Of a stretch of DNA of 6,544 bases, positions 1 to 6,544 are shown one piece after another. The translations under genes and the position numbers were made by a program. Under the pieces are notes generated by a model that was given only the letters and a program-made list of their open reading frames with translations, made no database searches and was not told the origin of the DNA. Position 1 is the stretch's first letter, and each line of letters starts with the position of its first letter. The DNA is taken from NCBI GenBank assembly GCA_014380505.1, contig JACMJT010000569.1, positions 1-6,544 on the forward strand, written 5' to 3'. The stretch is from Hyphomicrobiales bacterium. Lineage in GTDB: Bacteria; Pseudomonadota; Alphaproteobacteria; Rhizobiales; Aestuariivirgaceae.

Positions 1-1
1 C

Positions 2-1249
2 GTTGGCGATGCCGTCTATGTGGCGCCGAGCAAGGATGCGGCCCAATGGCATCTCGTGCAGATGCCGGAGGTGGAAGGCGCCCTCGTCGCCATGGATCCC
101 CACACCGGCCGCGTGCTGTCGCTCGTCGGTGGCTTTTCCTACGGCAAGAGCCAGTTCAACCGAGCTGTCCAGGCGATGCGCCAGCCCGGCTCGTCGTTCA
201 AGCCCATCGTCTATGCCGCCGCTCTCGACAATGGTTATACGCCAGCTTCCGTGGTGCTTGACGCTCCCATCGAGTTCAAAATGGTGAATGGCGAAACCTG
301 GAAACCGAAGAATTATCAGGAAAAGTTTTTCGGCCCCTCGACGCTTCGCCGCGGCATTGAGCAATCGCGCAACGTGATGACGGTACGCCTTGCCAGCGAG
401 CTCGGCATGGTGCGGATCGCCGACTTGGCCCAGCGCCTCGGCATCTACGAAAAGGTGCCGCTGCATTTGGCTATGGCGCTGGGTGCGGGCGAAACCACAT
501 TGCTCAAGATGACCGCCGCCTACAGCATGATCGACAACGGCGGAAAGAAGATTGAACCCACCCTGATCGACCGGGTGCAGGATCGTTTCGGGCAAACCGT
601 CTTCCGCCACGACGCGCGCGATTGCAGCGCCTGCAAGGCCCAATCCTACGATCCGAGCGATCCCGAACCGGAACTCCTCGACGTGCGCGAGCAGGTCATG
701 AACCCCTATACGGCTTACCAGATTACCTCGATGATGGCGGGCGTGGTTGAGCGCGGCACCGGCAAGAAGCTCCGCGTCGTCGGCAAGCCGGTGGCGGGCA
801 AAACCGGCACGTCGAATGAGGAAAAGGACGCCTGGTTCATCGGCTTCACGCCCGATCTGGCCGTCGGCGTCTATGTGGGCTTCGACAATCCCAAGCCCAT
901 GGGCAAAGGCCGCACCGGCGGCGAACTTGCGGCCCCCATCGTCGCCGATTTCATGCGCCTGGCGCTGCACGACAAGCCGGCCACACCCTTTCGCGTGCCC
1001 CGCGCCATCGAGCTGGTGCCGATCGATGCAAAATCCGGCACGCGCGCCATTTACGGGCGCGATGGTGTCATTCTCGAAGCCTTTAAGCCGGGCGATGAGC
1101 CCCCGGAATCGACCACGATTATCGGCGGCGACGTGGCCTCCGTCGATGGAGCGCAAGACGATGGGGTGGTCCTGGTTCCCCCCCAGGAGGCCGATGATGG
1201 GTTTCTCGACGATAGCGAGTTGACGGAAGACGCCGGCGGCCTCTATTGA
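2..1249 (+). CDS. mrcA: Penicillin-binding protein 1A, C-terminal part (5' end outside window)
   Basis: Class A PBP that polymerises and cross-links peptidoglycan in the periplasm while anchored in the inner membrane. The reading frame is open from base 2 (VGDAVYVAP...), so the gene starts upstream; the 415 residues seen are roughly the second half of a protein that is usually about 700-850 residues. The GT51 glycosyltransferase domain and N-terminal anchor are therefore not visible. All three transpeptidase motifs are present and intact: SxxK as SSFK with the nucleophilic Ser codon at 191-193, SxN as SRN at 365-373, and KTGT at 800-811 followed by DAWFIGF and GVYVGFDNP. A CSAC pair (Cys codons at 623-625 and 632-634) sits between SRN and KTGT. 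The C-terminus is a proline-rich, acidic, probably disordered tail ending in GGLY. The stop TGA lies 6 bases before the prfB start, which suggests an operon. Assignment to PBP1A rather than another class A PBP rests on overall resemblance to alphaproteobacterial PBP1A and on the prfB neighbour. Confidence 0.95.
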   Translation, partial: VGDAVYVAPSKDAAQWHLVQMPEVEGALVAMDPHTGRVLSLVGGFSYGKSQFNRAVQAMRQPGSSFKPIVYAAALDNGYTPASVVLDAPIEFKMVNGETWKPKNYQEKFFGPSTLRRGIEQSRNVMTVRLASELGMVRIADLAQRLGIYEKVPLHLAMALGAGETTLLKMTAAYSMIDNGGKKIEPTLIDRVQDRFGQTVFRHDARDCSACKAQSYDPSDPEPELLDVREQVMNPYTAYQITSMMAGVVERGTGKKLRVVGKPVAGKTGTSNEEKDAWFIGFTPDLAVGVYVGFDNPKPMGKGRTGGELAAPIVADFMRLALHDKPATPFRVPRAIELVPIDAKSGTRAIYGRDGVILEAFKPGDEPPESTTIIGGDVASVDGAQDDGVVLVPPQEADDGFLDDSELTEDAGGLY

Positions 1250-1255
1250 CCACCC

Positions 1256-2384
1256 ATGCGCGCCGAAATTGCCAATCTCGTCGATGAAATGCAGCAGTCC
1301 GTGGGACTGCTGAGGAGGCATCTTTGACTGGGACAGCGCTCAGAAACACCTGGCCGAACTGAACGCCAAGGCCGAAGATCCGGCGATCTGGAACGACCCG
1401 CAGAAAGCCCAGGACGTGATGCGCAAGCGCCAGGACTTGGACAGCCGCATCAACTCCGTTCTCCGCATCGAGCAGACCATCGCCGATAACCGCGAGTTGA
1501 TCGAACTTGGCGAGATGGAAGGCGATCAGGGTATCGTCACCGAGGCCGAAAAGGCGCTCATGGCGCTCAAGGCCGAAGTCGCCGCCAGCGAACTGGCGAC
1601 GCTGCTCTCGGGGGAAGCCGATGCCAATGATTCCTATGTGCAGATCAACGCCGGCGCCGGCGGCACGGAAAGCCAGGACTGGGCCCAAATGCTGATGCGC
1701 ATGTATACGCGCTGGGCCGGTCAGACCGGTTACAAGGTGACCATTCTCGACGATCATCCCGGCGAAGAGGCGGGCATCAAGTCCTGCACGCTGGAGATCA
1801 AGGGCCACAACGCCTATGGCAAGCTCAAGACGGAATCAGGCGTGCACCGCCTGGTGCGCATTTCGCCTTACGATTCGAACGCCCGGCGTCACACATCCTT
1901 TGCCTCCGTCTGGGCCTATCCCGTGGTTGACGACGAGATCGATATCCAGGTCAATGAAAGCGATGTGAAGGTCGATACCTACCGGGCCTCGGGGGCCGGC
2001 GGCCAGCATGTCAACACCACGGACTCCGCCGTACGTCTCACCCATATCCCGTCCGGTATTATCGTTGCCTGCCAGGCCGAACGCTCCCAGCACAAGAACC
2101 GCGCCACGGCATGGAAGATGCTGAAGGCCCGTCTCTATGAGCTGGAACTGCAGAAGAAGCAGGAGAAGATCGATGCCCTCAACGCCAAGAAGACCGACAT
2201 CGGCTGGGGCCACCAGATCCGCTCCTACGTGCTGCAACCCTATCAATTGATCAAGGATCTGCGCACCGGCTTCACCAGCACCAACCCCTCCAGCGTCCTC
2301 GATGGCGATCTTGACGATTTCATCCAGGCCTCCCTTGCCCACAAAATCAAGGGCGGTGGCGAGGTAGTCGAGGATATCGAGTAG
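1256..2384 (+). CDS. prfB: Peptide chain release factor 2 (RF2), expressed by programmed +1 frameshift
   Basis: Cytoplasmic class I release factor that recognises UGA and UAA in the ribosomal A site and triggers peptide release. The gene is in two frames: 1256-1324 encodes 23 residues ([20 protein letters not shown], then RHL) ending at an in-frame TGA (1325-1327), and translation resumes at 1326 in the +1 frame ([12 protein letters not shown]...) to TAG at 2382-2384. The joined product is 375 residues, close to the usual 365-376. A naive gene call begins at an internal ATG (1416) and loses the N-terminal domain. Visible motifs are the stop-codon-reading tripeptide as SPY (residues 203-205; E. 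coli has SPF) followed by [10 protein letters not shown], and the catalytic GGQ (residues 248-250, codons 1998-2006) in [12 protein letters not shown], then RSQHKN. Residue 244, two before the GAGGQ motif, is Ala, as in most RF2s, not the Thr of E. coli K-12. No clear Shine-Dalgarno lies close to the start; translational coupling to mrcA, 6 bases upstream, is likely. Confidence 0.97.
1313..1328 (+). promoter_or_regulatory. prfB: prfB programmed +1 frameshift site (RF2 autoregulation)
   Basis: The sequence AGGAGG CAT CTT TGA C has every element of the classical RF2 recoding signal. An internal Shine-Dalgarno-like AGGAGG (1313-1318) is separated by 3 bases from the slippery CTT (1322-1324), followed by the UGA stop (1325-1327) and a C, a poor termination context. 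The spacing equals that of the E. coli site. When RF2 is scarce the ribosome pauses at UGA, the tRNA on CUU slips forward one base to UUU, and GAC is read next. When RF2 is abundant, a 23-residue peptide is released. The protein sequence on both sides fits RF2 homologues, so this is not a sequencing error. The mechanism is established for the family; its activity here is inferred. Confidence 0.95.
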
Positions 2385-2471
2385 CAGGCCCGCCGGCCCA
2401 GCCTTGCCATGGAGGGAAACGGCGCAATCAGCACGTTAATAGGCTTGCTCCGTTGCCGGAATTCGGCCACG

Positions 2472-2497
2472 CTTTGGCCCATGTTTGGTGGCCAAAG
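2472..2497 (+). other. Small hairpin overlapping the probable ribosome binding site of the YhdP-like gene
   Basis: CTTTGGCC at 2472-2479 and GGCCAAAG at 2490-2497 form a perfect 8-bp stem with a 10-base loop (2480-2489). The right arm overlaps AAAGGG (2494-2499), the best Shine-Dalgarno-like sequence for the ATG at 2505. There is no following T-run, so it is not an intrinsic terminator of prfB. If the start at 2505 is right, the stem could limit ribosome access. If translation starts at 2409 or 2481, the repeat is partly or wholly coding. The rest of the 2385-2504 gap shows no promoter I would call; a TTAATA at 2436-2441 lacks a partner box at the right distance. Confidence 0.35.
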
Positions 2498-2504
2498 GGC
2501 TGCG

Positions 2505-5500
2505 ATGTATGCTGGTCCCGGGCAAGGTCAGGACAACAGATTCGTGCGGCGCAAGGCATTGAAAATAACCGCGTATAGCGCGATTGGAGTCCTTCTGGCG
2601 GGGCTCATCGTCATCGCAGCCTTTTACGTGCGATTATGGCAAGGCCCCGTGTCGCTCAACTTCATGACGGGCACGATCCAGACTCAGATCAATAACAACC
2701 TTTCCGGAATGTCCGTCGCCATCGACGGAGCCTTGATCGAGCGTGAGCCGGGCAGCGGCATCCCGCATTTCCGTCTGCGCAACATCACGTTGCGAGACGC
2801 CGACGGAAACATGATCGCACGCGCTCCCCGGGCGGCGATTGGCGTGGAAGAGAGTTCGCTATTCGCCTTTGCCATTGTCCCCAAGTCGCTTGAGTTGATC
2901 GGCCCCCATATTTTCATAAAACGCACTTTTGCAGGCGGCATGGAACTTGGTTTCGGCAAGCCCGCGGCCGACTCGGACGAAGCCGTCGTGATCGCCAGCG
3001 ATCCTCCGGGGCAGGCGGTAACGAATGGCAAGACCGGCCAGCAAGGCGTGCCGGAGGTCGAAGGCGTTACCGGCCGCTCGCTCATCGCGGTTCTTGCAGG
3101 CGGCGATACGGGGGCGGCGACCTCCATGAGCGCCATCGACGATATCCGGGTTAGCGATGCGTCGATCAAACTCTTTGACGAGGCCAACGATGCAATCTGG
3201 AACATTCCCGACGCCCAGCTTGCCTTCCGCCGCATGCCCTATGGATTCGCGGTCGTCACCAACGCCAATGTCGCCAACGGCGATGAAGCGGGCTTCTGGC
3301 ATGCCGAGATTTCCGCGAGCTACCGGCGCGACAGCAAGTCGTTTTCGATCAGCGCGCGGCTGAGCGATCTCGTGCCCGCCAATATCTCCGACGAGATTTT
3401 CGCGCTCTCGCAACTTGCCCGCGTCAAGGTTCCGCTCTCGGGCCAGGCCGAAATCGAAATGACCGGGGAAGGCGTCATCACCAAGGCTTCGGCCGAGTTC
3501 ACCGCCGCGGCAGGTGAGGTGGGCCTGCCCAACTATCTTGCCAATCCGATCATCGTCGATGAGGGATCGCTCCGCGCCGACTATGACCCGGCGACGGGCG
3601 GCGTGGTTATCACCGACTCGGTCGTGCTGGTGGGTGGATCGCAGGCTGAACTCACCGGCGGCGTGTTGCCCGTGCGCAATCCCGACGGCAAGCTGACGGC
3701 GCTGAAGATAGACCTCAAGGCCCGCAACGTCGCCATCGATGCCCAAGGTACCGTCACCTCTCCCGTGGCCGTCGACCGTATCGACTTCGCGGGGACGGCC
3801 GCCATTGACGAGGCGCGCCTCGACATCGACGATCTCCTTGTCATGTCGGGCAGTGCCGGTGTCCGCATCCGTGGCACCATCTTAGGCGGCGGCGAATCCG
3901 CCGGCATCCTCATGTCGGGCCGGATCCGCGACCTTTCGGCCTCGCTGCTCACGCGCCTTTGGCCGCCTATCATGGCGCCCAAGACCCGTGAATGGGTCAG
4001 TCAGAACATAAAAGGCGGCCGCGTTACCGACGGGGAGTTCACGGTTAACCTGCCCGTAGATGCCTTGGCAAAAGCACATCGCGATCATCGCCTCCCCGAC
4101 AATGCCATTACCCTCAAGTTCCAGATGGCGGACGTGACGACAAAGTACTTCAAGGGTCTGCCGCCTTTACAGAAGGCCCAGGGGGAGGCGCGTCTCAAGG
4201 ACAATCACTTCAATCTGACGGTTGCCAGCGCCGCGTTGACCTTGCCATCTGGCAAGCCCGTGAAACTCGAACTTGGCACCATGGAAGCTGCCGATATTCT
4301 TGCTGTTGAGTCGCCCGCCGTTTTCACCTTTCAAGCCAGCGCCAGCGCCCAGGCGCTTCTCGAATATCTCGACCTTCCCGATCTTTCGGTGATCAAGAAC
4401 GCCAGCGTCGATAGCTCAAAGCTGGGCGGCGACGCGAAACTCGCGGTGACGATCAAACTGCCGCTCATCAAGAATGCGCCGCGTCATCTCGTGTCCATCA
4501 CGGCCCAGGCGAAGCTCACCGACGCCTCATTGCGCGGCGCCCTGCCGAAGATCGATATCACCGGCGGCCAGTTCGACATCAGCGTCGCCGATGGCAAGAT
4601 CGACGCCTCGGGTGCTGCGAAAATCAATGGCGTCGACGCCAAGATCGGCTGGCACCGCGAAGCCGGGCCAAACGCCAGGCAATCGGCCGTCATCGAGGCA
4701 ACGCTTGATGAAGATGAACGCAAGAAGATCGGCGTCGACCTCGGCGAGTTCCTCACGGGCCCCGTGGGCGTCAGGGCGGTGATCGACGATCTGACCGGTG
4801 CCGATGGCAAGATCGCCATCAATGCCAACCTGTCCAAGACCGCGATGCATATCGATACGATCAACTGGCAGCGCCCGGCAACAGCCAAAACCCAGGCCAG
4901 CCTTGTTTACTATGGCAAGGGCGACCAGGGGCGGAGAGTTGAAAACCTGGAAATCACTGGCGCAGGCCTCGCCATCAAGGGCAACGTCGCCCTGTCCGCC
5001 ACCGGGGGCTTGCGCGAGGCGAAACTCACGGACGTCCGGCTAAGCGATGAAAACCGCTTTGCGCTCACCATCAAGAATTCCGATGAAGGCTCATCCGTCG
5101 CCATTTCCGGGGATAGTTTTGACGCCCGGCCCCTGATCAAATCCATGTTCAGCCCAAAACCGGGGGGCGGCGATGCGCGCAAGACCGGTACCACGGCAAC
5201 GCCCCTGTTGATTTCCGCCAATTTCGATCGCGTTCATGCCCACCGGGGTGAAATCTTCACCGGTGTTACGGCGCAAGTCCGCGCGCGGGACGGTCGTGTG
5301 GAAGCTGCTGAAATATCCGGAACGCTCGTGTCCGGCCATCCAATTGTCATGCGCATCGTTCCCGCGAGCGGGGGGCGCGAACTGCGGATTACCGGGCGCG
5401 ATGGTGGCGCTGCGCTCCGCGCCGCCAACCTCTATTCGAAAGCCGCCGGCGGCCAGATCGAGTTTTATGCGTTTCTGGCCAATGATGGCAGTTCCTCGGT

Positions 5501-6005
5501 GCGCCGGGGACAGCTCGTTCTCCGCAATTTCCAGGTGATGAACGAAGCGGCCCTCGCCCAGCTCGACACCAAGGGCAAGCCCAAAAAATCGGGACCACGC
5601 AGCGATGGCATCGCGTTCACCAAACTCACCCTGCCGTTCACCACCGACGCCGATTTTGTCCGTATCGGGGAATCTTTGGTCAAGGGCAATGAACTGGGAG
5701 CGAGCGCCCAGGGGATTATCCGGAAATCCGATGGCGCCATCGACATCACGGGAACGATCATTCCGGCCTATGCGCTCAATTCGGCGATCAGCGAAATTCC
5801 CCTGGTGGGCGATATTCTCACGGGCGGCCGGGGCCAGGGCGTCATCGGGCTCACCTTCGCATTAAGCGGCAGCATGGATAAACCGAAATTCCAGGTGAAT
5901 CCCGTCTCCGCCATAGCTCCGGGAATTTTGCGCAAGTTCTTCGAATACGGCAACACCGGCGCCGTCCCGGTCCCAACCGGCCGCAACGCCGATGGCGGCG
6001 GTTGA
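2505..6005 (+). CDS. YhdP-like AsmA-family envelope protein (DUF3971 / AsmA-like C-terminal region)
   Basis: Large protein of about 1166 residues, anchored in the inner membrane with the bulk in the periplasm. Residues about 19-43 form one membrane helix (KITAYSAIGVLLAGLIVIAA then FYVRLW) preceded by a basic FVRRK stretch. Next comes GPVSLNF and an AsmA-like N-terminal beta region (LELIGPHIFIKR), then a probable linker rich in Gly, Asp and Pro at about residues 155-200. The centre resembles the YhdP/DUF3971 signature: RLWPPIMAPKTREWVSQNIK at about 484-503 and TTKYFKGLPPLQKAQGEARL at about 544-563. The last 250 or so residues look like the AsmA-like C-terminal region (ALNSAISEIPLVGDILTGGR). 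E. coli YhdP, TamB and YdbH carry phospholipids between inner and outer membrane; a similar role here is inferred. ATG 2505 is chosen because AAAGGG lies 5 bases upstream; in-frame ATGs at 2409 and 2481 are possible but lack a Shine-Dalgarno. It lies 120 bases after prfB on the same strand and converges on tyrS. Confidence 0.88.
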   Translation: MYAGPGQGQDNRFVRRKALKITAYSAIGVLLAGLIVIAAFYVRLWQGPVSLNFMTGTIQTQINNNLSGMSVAIDGALIEREPGSGIPHFRLRNITLRDADGNMIARAPRAAIGVEESSLFAFAIVPKSLELIGPHIFIKRTFAGGMELGFGKPAADSDEAVVIASDPPGQAVTNGKTGQQGVPEVEGVTGRSLIAVLAGGDTGAATSMSAIDDIRVSDASIKLFDEANDAIWNIPDAQLAFRRMPYGFAVVTNANVANGDEAGFWHAEISASYRRDSKSFSISARLSDLVPANISDEIFALSQLARVKVPLSGQAEIEMTGEGVITKASAEFTAAAGEVGLPNYLANPIIVDEGSLRADYDPATGGVVITDSVVLVGGSQAELTGGVLPVRNPDGKLTALKIDLKARNVAIDAQGTVTSPVAVDRIDFAGTAAIDEARLDIDDLLVMSGSAGVRIRGTILGGGESAGILMSGRIRDLSASLLTRLWPPIMAPKTREWVSQNIKGGRVTDGEFTVNLPVDALAKAHRDHRLPDNAITLKFQMADVTTKYFKGLPPLQKAQGEARLKDNHFNLTVASAALTLPSGKPVKLELGTMEAADILAVESPAVFTFQASASAQALLEYLDLPDLSVIKNASVDSSKLGGDAKLAVTIKLPLIKNAPRHLVSITAQAKLTDASLRGALPKIDITGGQFDISVADGKIDASGAAKINGVDAKIGWHREAGPNARQSAVIEATLDEDERKKIGVDLGEFLTGPVGVRAVIDDLTGADGKIAINANLSKTAMHIDTINWQRPATAKTQASLVYYGKGDQGRRVENLEITGAGLAIKGNVALSATGGLREAKLTDVRLSDENRFALTIKNSDEGSSVAISGDSFDARPLIKSMFSPKPGGGDARKTGTTATPLLISANFDRVHAHRGEIFTGVTAQVRARDGRVEAAEISGTLVSGHPIVMRIVPASGGRELRITGRDGGAALRAANLYSKAAGGQIEFYAFLANDGSSSVRRGQLVLRNFQVMNEAALAQLDTKGKPKKSGPRSDGIAFTKLTLPFTTDADFVRIGESLVKGNELGASAQGIIRKSDGAIDITGTIIPAYALNSAISEIPLVGDILTGGRGQGVIGLTFALSGSMDKPKFQVNPVSAIAPGILRKFFEYGNTGAVPVPTGRNADGGG

Positions 6006-6010
6006 CCACT

Positions 6011-6036
6011 GTCATCCCGGCGCAAGCCGGGATCCA
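6011..6036 (+). repeat. REP-like palindromic element, left copy
   Basis: A 26-base unit starting 5 bases after the stop of the YhdP-like gene. It contains a self-complementary core, ATCCCGGC GCAA GCCGGGAT (6014-6033), an 8-bp stem closed by a GNRA-type GCAA tetraloop. Elements of the form GTCATCCCGG...CCGGGAT are common dispersed intergenic repeats in alphaproteobacteria. With one locus in view, dispersal in this genome is inferred. Confidence 0.8.
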
Positions 6037-6086
6037 CGATTCACTGGCGCAAGCAATGGAAACTAGAAAATCGTCACGCTGAGCAA

Positions 6087-6112
6087 TGGATCCCGGCTTG
6101 CGCCGGGATGAC
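6087..6112 (-). repeat. REP-like palindromic element, right copy (inverted)
   Basis: Exact 26-base reverse complement of the element at 6011-6036. Its core on the plus strand is ATCCCGGC TTGC GCCGGGAT; read on the minus strand the loop is again GCAA. It lies 42 bases from the tyrS stop codon, in the orientation that gives a GCAA-capped hairpin in the tyrS transcript. Confidence 0.8.
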
Positions 6113-6154
6113 GTTATGTTGAAAGTCGAAATGACAATAATGATGGTAGTGACC

Positions 6155-6544
6155 TTACTGCGGTTTTACCAACCCGTGTTTTTTCTTGCCTAGAGAAACT
6201 TTGTCGCCGTCCGCGTTAGAATTAATGATAACAAAACTCTCATCTTTAACTACGGTATCATTCACACGTATTGCACCGGCTCGCATTTGACGGCGCGCTT
6301 CGCTGTTTGTGGAGGCGAAACCAAGTTGAACGTTGGCGCTCAATAGTCCGATTCCCACATTTGGGTCATAGGTGATGGTGGGAAGGCCAGCCGCACTCGC
6401 CCCTTCCTCAAACGTCCGGCGGGCCGTCTCGGCGGCTTGTTCCGCCGCGGGTTTCCCATGGAGCAGGGCGGTGGCTTCGTTGGCGAGAATCTTTTTCGCC
6501 TCATTTACCTCGAAACCGCCAAGATTTTCCAACCGTTCGATCTC
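6155..6544 (-). CDS. tyrS: Tyrosyl-tRNA synthetase, C-terminal part (5' end outside window)
   Basis: Cytoplasmic class I aminoacyl-tRNA synthetase that charges tRNA-Tyr with tyrosine. Only the last 129 residues are in the window; the frame is open to base 6544 (EIERLENLGGFEVNEAKKIL...), so the gene begins beyond it. Full-length bacterial enzymes are about 400-430 residues, and the catalytic HIGH and KMSKS motifs lie outside. Recognisable parts are the helical NEAKKILANEATALLHG and AAETARRTFEEG segments typical of TyrRS, then the S4 RNA-binding domain at about 6190-6350 (STNSEARRQMRAGAIRVNDT) and the family's ending SLGKKKHGLVKPQ. The stop is TAA at 6155-6157. The gene converges on the YhdP-like gene with the REP pair between them. 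Base composition falls to about 40% GC over 6121-6240 by hand count, well below the rest of the window. Confidence 0.95.
   Translation of the reverse strand, partial: EIERLENLGGFEVNEAKKILANEATALLHGKPAAEQAAETARRTFEEGASAAGLPTITYDPNVGIGLLSANVQLGFASTNSEARRQMRAGAIRVNDTVVKDESFVIINSNADGDKVSLGKKKHGLVKPQ

Larger units (their letters stand above)
6011..6112. repeat. Inverted pair of REP-like elements between convergent genes
   Basis: The segments 6011-6036 and 6087-6112 are exact reverse complements over 26 bases, separated by 50 bases (6037-6086). Each arm can fold alone into an 8-bp hairpin, or the two can pair into one long 26-bp stem. The spacer carries a 9-base direct repeat, AGCAATGGA, at 6052-6060 and 6082-6090, and a partial echo of the core (GGCGCAAGC, 6046-6054). 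The layout resembles a bacterial interspersed mosaic element. Lying between the YhdP-like gene (plus) and tyrS (minus), it could protect 3' ends of transcripts or slow transcription from both sides. No T-run follows either arm, so it is not a typical intrinsic terminator. The remainder of the gap, 6113-6154, is AT-rich and shows nothing recognisable. Confidence 0.85.

Noticed and set aside
1325..1327. prfB as a pseudogene because of the in-frame TGA
   Set aside because: The stop sits in the exact programmed frameshift context of RF2 and the downstream frame is intact with GGQ and decoding motifs.
1119..1808. Antisense open frame of 229 codons spanning the mrcA-prfB junction
   Set aside because: It overlaps two well-identified genes on the other strand and has no family resemblance; a shadow frame.
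2388..2400. GC-rich palindrome GGCC...GGCC just after prfB as a terminator
   Set aside because: The stem is only 4 bp and no T-run follows.
2859..3746. Long antisense open frame of 295 codons on the minus strand
   Set aside because: It lies wholly opposite the YhdP-like gene; its translation is low in recognisable motifs and rich in Gly, Arg and Asp, as expected from the complement of GC-rich coding DNA.
6011..6112. Rho-independent terminator for the YhdP-like gene or tyrS
   Set aside because: Stems are strong, but neither side is followed by a T-run; the REP-like explanation fits better.
6011..6112. CRISPR array or insertion sequence ends
   Set aside because: Only two copies exist, in inverted orientation, with no spacer series and no transposase between them.

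Overview
The window looks like an ordinary chromosomal core region of an alphaproteobacterium, most likely of the Hyphomicrobiales (Rhizobiales). Three things point there. The PBP1A gene is followed at once by prfB. The release factor 2 N-terminus ends in a leucine-rich stretch just before a programmed +1 frameshift, with an [17 protein letters not shown] decoding region. The codon use is GC-rich. The genus cannot be named from this sequence.

Layout: (1) 2-1249, plus strand, is the 3' part of the gene for the class A penicillin-binding protein PBP1A, covering the transpeptidase domain and an acidic tail. (2) 1256-2384, plus strand, is complete prfB (RF2), read through an in-frame TGA by +1 frameshifting at 1322-1328. 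It starts 6 bases after the mrcA stop, so the two are probably co-transcribed. (3) 2505-6005, plus strand, is a large AsmA/YhdP-type membrane-anchored envelope protein of about 1166 residues. A 120-base gap separates it from prfB, and a small hairpin overlaps its probable ribosome binding site. (4) 6006-6154 is the gap between convergent genes. It holds two perfect 26-base inverted copies of a REP-like palindrome. (5) 6155-6544, minus strand, is the 3' end of tyrS, covering the C-terminal S4 domain.

Two genes serve the cell envelope (peptidoglycan cross-linking, and probable lipid transport between the membranes) and two serve translation (termination and tyrosine charging). I see no mobile element, CRISPR array, defence locus, tRNA or rRNA. 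I found no undescribed system. The points most worth a second look are the prfB recoding site, the inverted REP pair, the hairpin before the YhdP-like gene, and the local drop in GC at the tyrS 3' end.
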